Assembly: GCF_000612845.1 (NCBI RefSeq)
Contig: NZ_CCAT010000044.1
Coordinates: forward strand, 1-64,000
Source of the DNA: Clostridium ihumii AP5
GTDB taxonomy: Bacteria > Bacillota > Clostridia > Clostridiales > Clostridiaceae
DNA length: 64,000 nt
Direction of reading: 5' to 3'
A program made the translations under genes and the position numbers. This document shows positions 57,894-64,000 of the stretch, piece by piece. The notes beneath the pieces were generated by a model, which saw only the letters and a list, made by a program, of their open reading frames with translations, did no database searches and was not told where the DNA came from. Numbering within the stretch: the stretch's first letter is position 1; every line of letters begins with the position of its first letter.

Positions 57894-57927
57894 ACTAACT
57901 AAGCTAAATGCTTAGTTAGTTTTTCTT
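57894..57927 (+). terminator. Terminator after tdh
   Basis: ACTAACTAAGC (57894-57904) pairs perfectly with GCTTAGTTAGT (57910-57920) across a five-base loop and is followed by TTTTCTTC. Confidence 0.9.
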
Positions 57928-57958
57928 CGCCTAAAATAAACTGAAAATTATAAAAACA

Positions 57959-57988
57959 TTGACACAAATGTTTAATTCCAGCTATAAT
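57959..57988 (+). promoter_or_regulatory. Consensus sigma-A promoter of the antiporter gene
   Basis: TTGACA (57959-57964) and TATAAT (57983-57988) match consensus, with an 18-base spacer. The transcript start near 57995 leaves an untranslated leader of about 220 bases. Confidence 0.85.
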
Positions 57989-58004
57989 TTATATGTGGGG
58001 AATT

Positions 58005-58070
58005 AAGATATTATTTAAATTTATTTATTGTATCAAAAATTACGTTTGATTATTGAATTTAATATATCTT
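58005..58070 (+). promoter_or_regulatory. Long hairpin in the antiporter leader
   Basis: Bases 58005-58021 pair with 58056-58070 (AAGATATTATTTAAATT with AATTTAATATATCTT, two single-base bulges), and an inner ATCAAA/TTTGAT stem (58032-58047) tops it. There is no terminator behind it. A stable fold so close to a strong promoter suggests leader control, unproved. Confidence 0.45.
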
Positions 58071-58215
58071 CCTTTTAAGTATATAAAAAATAAATATACT
58101 CATATTAATTTTTATATAAACAGCATACTAAGTAATCAAATTTCAAATCATATTTATAAATGACAATTCAATTATTAAGAAAAAACTAAATTTTAAGAAA
58201 GGGATGATAATATTT

Positions 58216-59646
58216 ATGACAGTACCCTTAATTTTATGTTCTCTAGTTTTGCTAATATGCATATTCTTTAGCAAAGCACTTTACAAATTTGGAGTTCCAT
58301 CATTACTAATATTCTTAGTAATAGGGATGCTTTTTGGTTCAGATGGAATTGTTGGAATTAAATTTGAAAATTATGAATTAGTGCAGCAAATAGGTTCTAT
58401 TGGATTAATTTTCATTATGTTTTATGGTGGTTTCAGCACAAATTGGAAAGCGGCAAAACCTGTAGCAACAAAATCTGTGCTTATGTCTACACTAGGTGTT
58501 ATTATAACATCAGTACTAACAGGAGTATTTTGTAAATTTATATTAAAAACGTCTACTCTTGAAGGATTATTAATTGGTGCAGTAGTTGGCTCAACGGATG
58601 CAGCATCAGTATTTTCAATTTTACGTTCAAGAAAATTGAACTTAAAGAATGGATTAGCATCATTGCTTGAAGTTGAAAGTGGAAGCAACGATCCAATGTC
58701 ATATATGCTCACTATAACTATATTAAGTTTTATGAGTAATGAGGCTAAAAAACAGTCTATTTTCATTTTAATATGCTCTCAAATTATTTTTGGAGTTTTA
58801 GTTGGTATTGTATTAGCTAAAATTGTTTCTGCTATATTAAAGAAAGTTAATTTTGAAGTTGAGGGAATGTACCCTATATTTGTTATGGCAATAGCTGTAT
58901 TATCTTATTCGCTTAGTGAATGGATTGGGGGAAATGGCTATTTAAGTGTATATATTTGTGGAATAATTATAGGAAATAGTAAAATAAAACATAAAAGGAG
59001 TTTGGTAAGTTTTTTTGATGGTATATCATGGCTTATGCAAATTATGTTGTTTTTCATACTAGGATTGTTATCATTCCCATCAAAAATGCCAGATATAATA
59101 TTCCCTGCTGTATTAATATCTTTATTTTTAATATTTATTGCTAGACCTATTGCTACATTTGGAATATTAACATGGTTTAAAGTGCCATTAAAGGAGCAAA
59201 TATTTATATCATGGGTTGGACTGAGAGGTGCCGCATCTATAGTTTTTGCAATCTTTGCAGTTACTCATAAGGCAATTATAGAAACAGATATATTTCATAT
59301 TGTGTTTTTTATAGCTTTATTTTCGGTTTCAATTCAAGGTACATTAATTCCAGCGTTAGCTAAAAAATTAGATTTAGTAGATGATGATATGCCAGTTTTA
59401 AAAACATTTAATGACTATAAAGATGATTTTAATGAAAGATTAGTAGAAGTTAGAGTAACAAAGGAAAATAAATGTGTTAATAAAGCGATAGTTGACTTAG
59501 AGATACCTGATGATATTCTTGTAGTTTTAATAAAAAGAAAGAATATGATAGTACATCCGAGAGGATCTACTGTAATTGAAGATGGAGATGTTCTTGTTGT
59601 TGGATGTAATAATTTAGATAAAAACTATATGGAATGTTTTGATTAA
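58216..59646 (+). CDS. K+/H+ or Na+/H+ antiporter, CPA1 (NhaP2/CvrA-like)
   Basis: The 476-residue protein has 12-13 membrane helices with the CPA1 core (GAVVGSTDAASVFSILRSR, EVESGSNDPMSYMLT) and a C-terminal cytosolic TrkA_C/RCK_C domain (about residues 395-470, LVEVRVTKENKCV ... HPRGSTVIEDGDVLVVG). The ND motif marks an electroneutral exchanger. The RCK domain suggests K+ as the cation. ATG 58216 is preferred; ATG 58204 overlaps the GGGATGA binding site. Confidence 0.88.
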   Translation: MTVPLILCSLVLLICIFFSKALYKFGVPSLLIFLVIGMLFGSDGIVGIKFENYELVQQIGSIGLIFIMFYGGFSTNWKAAKPVATKSVLMSTLGVIITSVLTGVFCKFILKTSTLEGLLIGAVVGSTDAASVFSILRSRKLNLKNGLASLLEVESGSNDPMSYMLTITILSFMSNEAKKQSIFILICSQIIFGVLVGIVLAKIVSAILKKVNFEVEGMYPIFVMAIAVLSYSLSEWIGGNGYLSVYICGIIIGNSKIKHKRSLVSFFDGISWLMQIMLFFILGLLSFPSKMPDIIFPAVLISLFLIFIARPIATFGILTWFKVPLKEQIFISWVGLRGAASIVFAIFAVTHKAIIETDIFHIVFFIALFSVSIQGTLIPALAKKLDLVDDDMPVLKTFNDYKDDFNERLVEVRVTKENKCVNKAIVDLEIPDDILVVLIKRKNMIVHPRGSTVIEDGDVLVVGCNNLDKNYMECFD

Positions 59647-59652
59647 AAATGT

Positions 59653-59690
59653 AAGGAGAGTGCAATTTTCTGTGCTCTCCTTAATTTTAT
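59653..59690 (+). terminator. Terminator after the antiporter gene
   Basis: AAGGAGAG (59653-59660) pairs with CTCTCCTT (59675-59682), with extra wobble pairs towards the loop, followed by AATTTTATT. Confidence 0.8.
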
Positions 59691-59719
59691 TACAATATTT
59701 TAAAAATTTAATGTATAAT
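59690..59719 (+). promoter_or_regulatory. Possible promoter of citC-citX
   Basis: TTACAA (59690-59695) and TATAAT (59714-59719) are 18 bases apart, 42 bases before citC. The -35 is imperfect. Confidence 0.5.
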
Positions 59720-59760
59720 TAAGAGTGAATTTTGAAATTATTATGGTGGTGACTTAGAGA

Positions 59761-60804
59761 ATGTATGAATTAAATGTAGAAAAAGTAAATTTAAATAGAG
59801 AACGTGACGTAAAGGAAGTTAAAAAATTTCTAGAAAAGTTTGAGTTGGATTTAGACAAAGATGTTGATTATACAGTAGTGATAAGAGTAGATGATGAAAT
59901 AAAGGCTACATGTTCTAAATCTAAGAGTGTATTTAAATGCTTTGCAGTAGATGATGATTTAAGAGGCGAAGGGGTCTCAGCCAAGCTTTTAAATGCTTTA
60001 AATGATAAATTATTTGATGAAGGAAAATATCATAGCTTTATTTTTACAAAACCTAAAAATGTTGAAATATTTTCAGGTCTTGGATATAAGTTAATAGAAA
60101 AAGGTGAGAAAGTTGCACTTTTGGAAAATGGAATTTACAATATAAATTCTAAACTTGATAAAATTATGAAAGAATATAACTTAGATGAAATAAAAAACAG
60201 GGCAGCATTAGTAATGAATTGTAATCCATTTACTTTAGGTCATTTATATTTAATAGAGAAAGCTGCTAGTGAAAATGAAGAGGTTTTAGTGTTCATAGTA
60301 GAAGAAAATAAATCACTATTCCCAGTAGAAGATAGATATAATTTAGTTAAAAAAGGTTGTGAACATCTTAAAAATGTTAAAGTAATAAAAGGAACAGAAT
60401 ATATAATATCATCAGCTACGTTCCCATCTTACTTTCTACGTAAGAAAGATGATATATTAAGTGCATACACAACTTTAGATGCAACTATTTTTGGAAAGTA
60501 CTTTGCTAAAAAGTTTAATATAAAGAAAAGATATGTGGGTAGTGAGCCTTATTGTGAAGTTACTAATGCATACAACAAAACTTTAAAAGATATATTACCA
60601 GGTTTTGATGTAGAAGTTGTGGAAGTTGAAAGAAAGACAGAAAAAGACAGTGCAATTAGTGCATCAAGAGTTAGGGAACTTATAAAAAATGATAGTATAA
60701 CTGAGTTTAATGAATTAATACCTAAAGTTACAATAGATTTTTTAAATAGCGAAAAAGGGAAGGAAATAGTGGAGAATATAAAAAATAGCAATTCTGCACA
60801 CTAA
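59761..60804 (+). CDS. citC: [Citramalate/citrate lyase acyl-carrier] ligase (acetylating)
   Basis: The 347-residue enzyme acetylates the lyase carrier subunit with acetate and ATP to activate it. It has an N-terminal acetyltransferase-like domain (about residues 1-125), then a nucleotidyltransferase domain with NCNPFTLGH (153-161) and AISASRVRELI near the C-terminus, as in CitC. No citrate lyase subunits are nearby; the only citDEF set in the window is the one at 31011-33747, its probable client. GGTGGTGA precedes the ATG. Confidence 0.92.
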   Translation: MYELNVEKVNLNRERDVKEVKKFLEKFELDLDKDVDYTVVIRVDDEIKATCSKSKSVFKCFAVDDDLRGEGVSAKLLNALNDKLFDEGKYHSFIFTKPKNVEIFSGLGYKLIEKGEKVALLENGIYNINSKLDKIMKEYNLDEIKNRAALVMNCNPFTLGHLYLIEKAASENEEVLVFIVEENKSLFPVEDRYNLVKKGCEHLKNVKVIKGTEYIISSATFPSYFLRKKDDILSAYTTLDATIFGKYFAKKFNIKKRYVGSEPYCEVTNAYNKTLKDILPGFDVEVVEVERKTEKDSAISASRVRELIKNDSITEFNELIPKVTIDFLNSEKGKEIVENIKNSNSAH

Positions 60805-60809
60805 GAGTT

Positions 60810-61340
60810 ATGGATAGAGAAGAAATATTAAAAGCAAATGCAATACTAGAATCAAGAGAAGAACGAGTTAATCTTATAGAAAAGGTAGCAAGTGAGTATA
60901 AAGGTACAATTATTGTAGCTAGAGTAAACTATCCAGGTGTAAATAAAGAAAATGATATAAGTGAATTCATTATAAATGAAGGTAGAGAAGAACTTATAAA
61001 AATATTTAATAATAGGATAGAATACATATTAGATAAAAAGTCTGCGGAAGGTCCATATATAATTATGGCTATAAATGATGATAATTACGATGTTAAAAGA
61101 AAAACTGTATCATTAGAAAATGAACACAAGCTAGGTAGATTTTGGGATATAGATGTATATGAAACTACTGATGGCGAATTTTTAAAATCTATAAGTAGGG
61201 AAACTGTAGGATGCGAGAAAAGAAAATGTTTTATATGTGATAACTATGCTCATATTTGTATAAGAAGCAAAAATCATACAGTAAAAGAAGTAGAGGACTT
61301 TTTAATAAATAAGGTTAGAGAATATACTGATATTAATTGA
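60810..61340 (+). CDS. citX: Apo-lyase phosphoribosyl-dephospho-CoA transferase CitX
   Basis: The 176-residue protein has the CitX motif GRFWDIDV (residues 109-116) and a cysteine set C135, C140, C143, C150 around SRETVGCEKRKCFICDNYAHIC. CitX transfers the prosthetic group to serine 14 of the CitD carrier. It starts five bases after citC with a poor binding site, so it relies on coupling. CitG, which makes the prosthetic-group precursor, is not in the window. Its stop codon lies in a tandem repeat. Confidence 0.9.
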   Translation: MDREEILKANAILESREERVNLIEKVASEYKGTIIVARVNYPGVNKENDISEFIINEGREELIKIFNNRIEYILDKKSAEGPYIIMAINDDNYDVKRKTVSLENEHKLGRFWDIDVYETTDGEFLKSISRETVGCEKRKCFICDNYAHICIRSKNHTVKEVEDFLINKVREYTDIN

Positions 61341-61378
61341 AAATGAAAAATTGAAAATGAAAAATTGATAATGGAAAG
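61337..61378 (+). repeat. Three-copy 14-base tandem repeat
   Basis: TTGAAAATGAAAAA occurs perfectly at 61337-61350 and 61351-61364, and with changes at 61365-61378. The first copy contains the citX stop codon. The last copy forms part of a terminal inverted repeat with 61697-61716. Confidence 0.85.
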
Positions 61379-61716
61379 TGAATGTTAAAGTAGTTCTATT
61401 TTAAAATGTCATTACCATCTTTGTAGGCTAGAATTCATTCTTACAAAATATCATTTGGATATATTGCTTTAAAAAATTTATATCCAAAGCAAAGACCGCC
61501 AAGGTTAAAACCTCAGCTACGAAGGGGAGAAATTATTAATCACTATGTAGGGTGGAATTTATTCTAACTGGATTTTAGGGGAGCATCAAAACCTAAGATC
61601 ACCAAGATTGAAATCTCAGCTACAAAGAAAAAGGGGAAAAGTGACAATTTATCTATAGGCGAGGTTTCAACCTTGCCTAGTGGCATTTGAATATAGTACT
61701 TTCTAATTTTCAATTT
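61362..61716. mobile_element. MITE-like non-coding element of covarying hairpins
   Basis: The 355-base region has no credible gene. Its ends, 61362-61380 and the reverse complement of 61697-61716, match imperfectly (AAATTGA[TA]AAT...AAAGT). Inside are two copies of a larger hairpin. Copy 1 runs 61418-61524, with inner stem 61454-61463 / 61479-61488; copy 2 runs 61541-61627, with inner stem 61570-61579 / 61592-61600. A partial third copy lies at 61651-61685. The 30-base segments 61495-61524 and 61598-61627 agree at 24 positions, and the short stem in each keeps pairing through a compensatory change (AGGTT/AACCT versus AGATT/AATCT). Confidence 0.6.
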
Positions 61717-61821
61717 GTTCCAAGAAAAAAGCTAAGAGTTAAATTTAAAACTACTATTATCAATTAGTAATTGTATAAACGAAAATATTAGGTTGAAACA
61801 CTATAGAAAGGCGGTGAAAGT
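61717..61821. other. Spacer before the TPR protein gene
   Basis: About 100 AT-rich bases in which I find no clear promoter hexamers or other elements. Confidence 0.5.
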
Positions 61822-63102
61822 TTGGAGAAGAGTAGAAAGTATTATGCGAAGGCAATGGATTTTTATAATGATGGATATCTTGATAAGTCTATGGAGTTTT
61901 GTGAAAAAAGCTTAAGTGCTAATAGGGCCAATTCTGCAACTTTAAACTTAAAAGGTCTTATTTATTATGTTAAGGGTGATTTAGAATCTGCTAGAAATCA
62001 GTGGAAGATGAATTATCGTATGAATAATGATGAAGTTGCTAGAAAATATTTAGACGATAGTAAGAATGATAGGGAAAGTGTATATAAATTCAAAGAAGTT
62101 AATAAATTGATAAAAGCTATTAGACCACAAGAAGCGTTAAAACTTTTAGAGCAATTGAAAGCTTCAGACTTTAACTCCATTAATTTAAATAATTTAATGG
62201 CAAATTGTTATATAAAATTAGGGGAGTATGAAAAATCGTATTATTATATATTAAAAACAATTGAAATAGATAAACATAATAAGATAGCAGAAGAAATGAT
62301 TAAGTCTTTAGAAGATATAGGAGCAATAAAACATAAGAAAAATGTTAATAAAAAGGCAATTGCCAGCATAATATGTATAGTAGTAATAGTGTCTTTAGGT
62401 TGTATCATAGGTGTAAATAAAGATAAGATTATTACTAGTTTTAAAAATGTAACAAACTTAAAAAAACAATCAGAAAAGGATGTGAAAAAAGAGGAAGAGA
62501 AGATTACAACCGAAGAAGTAAAAGAAGATAAAGAAACTGAACAACAAGAACAAGAAGCAAAGCCTAAAGAAGAAGTGAAAGAAAAGAGCACATTTTCAAT
62601 AGAAAAAGTAAAATCGTATATTGATAGTAAAAACTACGAAGAACTTTTAAAAGTAATAGAAGAATATAAAAATGAGCAATTAGGAATAAATGAAAAGCAA
62701 ATGTACATTAATGCATATAATCTTGTAAAAGAGGATGCAATTGGAATATATTATGACAAAGCTCAAGAATACATAGGGAAAAAAGAGTATAAAAAAGCAG
62801 TAGATGAACTAACTAAAATATATAATATTAGTGATGGGAATTATTTAGAAGAACATATTATATATATGTTAGGTGTTTGTTATGAAGAACAGCATGACAT
62901 TGTAACTTTATTAAAGTATTATGAAATGTATGTAAACAAGTTCTCTAGTGGAAGTTATACTGAAGGTGTTTTATACAAATTAGCTGTTTTAAATGAAAAT
63001 ATAGACTTAGGGAAAGCTAAGGGGTATGCTGAAAAGTTAAATAATGATTTTCCAGAGTCACAATATAATAATTCAAATATACAACAAATACTAAGTAAGT
63101 AA
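61822..63102 (+). CDS. TPR-repeat membrane protein
   Basis: The 426-residue protein has N-terminal TPR units (about residues 1-165), one membrane helix (about 178-198, AIASIICIVVIVSLGCIIG), a lysine- and glutamate-rich linker (215-260), and a second set of helical repeats outside the membrane (about 265-426), with a final NNDFPESQYNN typical of TPR ends. It is probably a scaffold; its partner is unknown. TTG 61822 follows AAGGCGGTGA. It lies 41 bases before the thioredoxin gene. Confidence 0.82.
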   Translation: MEKSRKYYAKAMDFYNDGYLDKSMEFCEKSLSANRANSATLNLKGLIYYVKGDLESARNQWKMNYRMNNDEVARKYLDDSKNDRESVYKFKEVNKLIKAIRPQEALKLLEQLKASDFNSINLNNLMANCYIKLGEYEKSYYYILKTIEIDKHNKIAEEMIKSLEDIGAIKHKKNVNKKAIASIICIVVIVSLGCIIGVNKDKIITSFKNVTNLKKQSEKDVKKEEEKITTEEVKEDKETEQQEQEAKPKEEVKEKSTFSIEKVKSYIDSKNYEELLKVIEEYKNEQLGINEKQMYINAYNLVKEDAIGIYYDKAQEYIGKKEYKKAVDELTKIYNISDGNYLEEHIIYMLGVCYEEQHDIVTLLKYYEMYVNKFSSGSYTEGVLYKLAVLNENIDLGKAKGYAEKLNNDFPESQYNNSNIQQILSK

Positions 63103-63143
63103 TAATAACTATATTTTAATGATATAGGAAATGGGGTGCTTTT

Positions 63144-63455
63144 ATGAATGAGTTAAATAAAAGTAATTTAAATTCAGAACTGTTAGACACAGATAAACCA
63201 ATAGTACTTGATTTTTGGGCAAATTGGTGTGGTCCATGTGAAAGGTTAGCACCAGTAATAGATGAACTATCTAGTGAAATGACAGATGCAATCTTTGTGA
63301 AAATAAACATAGATGATAGCATGGAAATTGCTAAAAAGTTTAAAGTAATGAGTATACCAACTATTAAAATTATTAAAAATGGTGAAGTGGTAGACACATC
63401 TATAGGATACAAAGATAAAAATGATTTAAAATCAATAATAGAAAAACATATATAA
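63144..63455 (+). CDS. trxA: Thioredoxin
   Basis: The 103-residue protein has the active site W28-C-G-P-C32 and the cis-proline in SIPTIKI (about residues 72-78). It reduces cytosolic disulphides. No thioredoxin reductase gene adjoins. GGGGTG precedes the ATG. It is probably transcribed with the TPR gene upstream. Confidence 0.94.
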   Translation: MNELNKSNLNSELLDTDKPIVLDFWANWCGPCERLAPVIDELSSEMTDAIFVKINIDDSMEIAKKFKVMSIPTIKIIKNGEVVDTSIGYKDKNDLKSIIEKHI

Positions 63456-63490
63456 AAAAAATAAGCCTTATGTAGGGCTTATTTTTTTTA
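63454..63490. terminator. Bidirectional terminator after trxA
   Basis: AATAAGCC (63460-63467) pairs with GGCTTATT (63476-63483); seven A precede and eight T follow. It serves trxA and the convergent small gene at 63538. Confidence 0.92.
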
Positions 63491-63537
63491 TATATTAATA
63501 AATATAATCATATTAAAATGGATGAAGATTAAATGGG

Positions 63538-63702
63538 CTACAAATCAGTAGAGTCAAATATATGATTTTCTTTAAAAACTTCTGTGCATTTACCATTAAA
63601 TCTTATTAGTGTTTCTTCTGCTAAAGAGCTACCTTCTTGCATAGGAGCTAAACATAAGATTGTTAAAATTATTGCTGCAAACTTTATCATAAGTTTTCTC
63701 AT
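63538..63702 (-). CDS. Small secreted or membrane protein, 54 residues
   Basis: On the minus strand, GAGGTGA precedes an ATG at 63702. The 54-residue product starts MRKLMIKFAAIILTILCLAP, a positively charged and then hydrophobic stretch like a signal peptide, with a plausible cleavage after SLA (residues 26-28). The mature part would be 26 residues with one cysteine. I recognise no family. Good binding site, signal-like start and a shared terminator support a real gene. Confidence 0.6.
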   Translation of the reverse strand: MRKLMIKFAAIILTILCLAPMQEGSSLAEETLIRFNGKCTEVFKENHIFDSTDL

Positions 63703-63821
63703 ATATTATCACCTCTTTATGTAGTTTATTGTTACCTTAATCCAAGAAAAAATACATAATTTTTATAATCTATGTTTAAATCACTCAATATGCCAATTAT
63801 ATATAGGTATAAGAATAAATT

Positions 63822-64000
63822 TTAAAGATATTTAGACTTATATTCTTTGTAAAAACTCAAGAATTTGGAATAATATTCATTACAATTATCTAAATAACTT
63901 TTAGAATTATCATAAAGAGCATTTGACATTTTTTTAGATTTTTTTTCATTTTTAGAATATACTTTTTCCATAGATAGTCCGTGTTTAAAGCTTTCAAGAT
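63822..64000 (-). CDS. C-terminal end of an unknown gene (partial)
   Basis: A minus-strand frame enters from the right edge and stops at 63822-63824. The visible 58 residues, LESFKHGLSMEKVYSKNEKK... to FYKEYKSKYL, are rich in lysine, serine and tyrosine and look helical. I cannot assign a function, and without the upstream part the gene is not certain. Confidence 0.45.
   Translation of the reverse strand, partial: LESFKHGLSMEKVYSKNEKKSKKMSNALYDNSKSYLDNCNEYYSKFLSFYKEYKSKYL

Noticed and set aside
61418-61690. CRISPR array at the repeated hairpins
   Set aside because: Repeats are few, imperfect, in both orientations and irregularly spaced, and no cas genes are present.

Overview
The window is a low-GC Firmicute chromosome segment, most probably from a glutamate-fermenting, spore-forming Clostridium (cluster I; the C. 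tetani, C. tetanomorphum and C. cochlearium group is the natural comparison, but the species cannot be fixed from the sequence). The reasons are the very AT-rich codon use, strong AGGAGG-type ribosome binding sites with frequent GTG and TTG starts, the Firmicute order of the S10-spc-alpha ribosomal genes, the spore-cortex amidase gene cwlD just downstream of rpsI, and a full set of methylaspartate-pathway genes.

Bases 1-20580 are the translation core. The last codons of tuf and a terminator come first. A consensus promoter and a 200-base structured leader then drive rpsJ through rplQ, a run that includes secY, adk, map, a KOW protein gene, infA, rpmJ and rpoA. A terminator follows, then ecfA1-ecfA2-ecfT (energy module of vitamin ECF transporters), truA, and a separately promoted rplM-rpsI unit with an L13-type leader. 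rpmD and rpmJ, both short, complete the set.

Bases 20580-33840 carry a Na/phosphate cotransporter gene, cwlD, and the methylaspartate fermentation cluster: a GntR regulator with operator-like repeats around its promoter, adenosylcobalamin-dependent glutamate mutase (glmS, glmL, glmE), methylaspartate ammonia-lyase, two-subunit mesaconase, and a citDEF-type citramalate lyase. Together these convert glutamate to ammonia, acetate and pyruvate. The lyase-maturation genes citC and citX lie about 26 kb downstream (59761-61340).

Bases 33840-45780 hold a MerR regulator next to a MerR-type promoter (19-base spacer) driving a methionine gamma-lyase-like gene and an MFS transporter; a sodium:solute symporter with two small uncharacterised partners; an anthrax-lethal-factor-like metalloprotease; rodA; a DUF5714-type protein; an AI-2E family permease (minus strand); and a second MFS transporter.

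Bases 45780-64000 hold a polyamine ABC transporter operon (potA, potB, a potC-potD fusion) behind a 500-base structured leader that ends in a terminator/antiterminator pair; a 27-residue gene with a possible forespore promoter; an Rpn-type nuclease; an FAD oxidoreductase-queG-plsC set; a ferredoxin-like membrane protein (minus strand); the threonine-to-glycine pair kbl-tdh; a K+/H+ antiporter behind a structured leader; citC-citX; a non-coding element of covarying hairpins between imperfect terminal inverted repeats; a TPR membrane protein; thioredoxin; and two small minus-strand genes at the right edge.

The least explained parts are the potA leader, the hairpin element at 61362-61716, the 27-residue gene, and the two proteins coded next to the sodium symporter.
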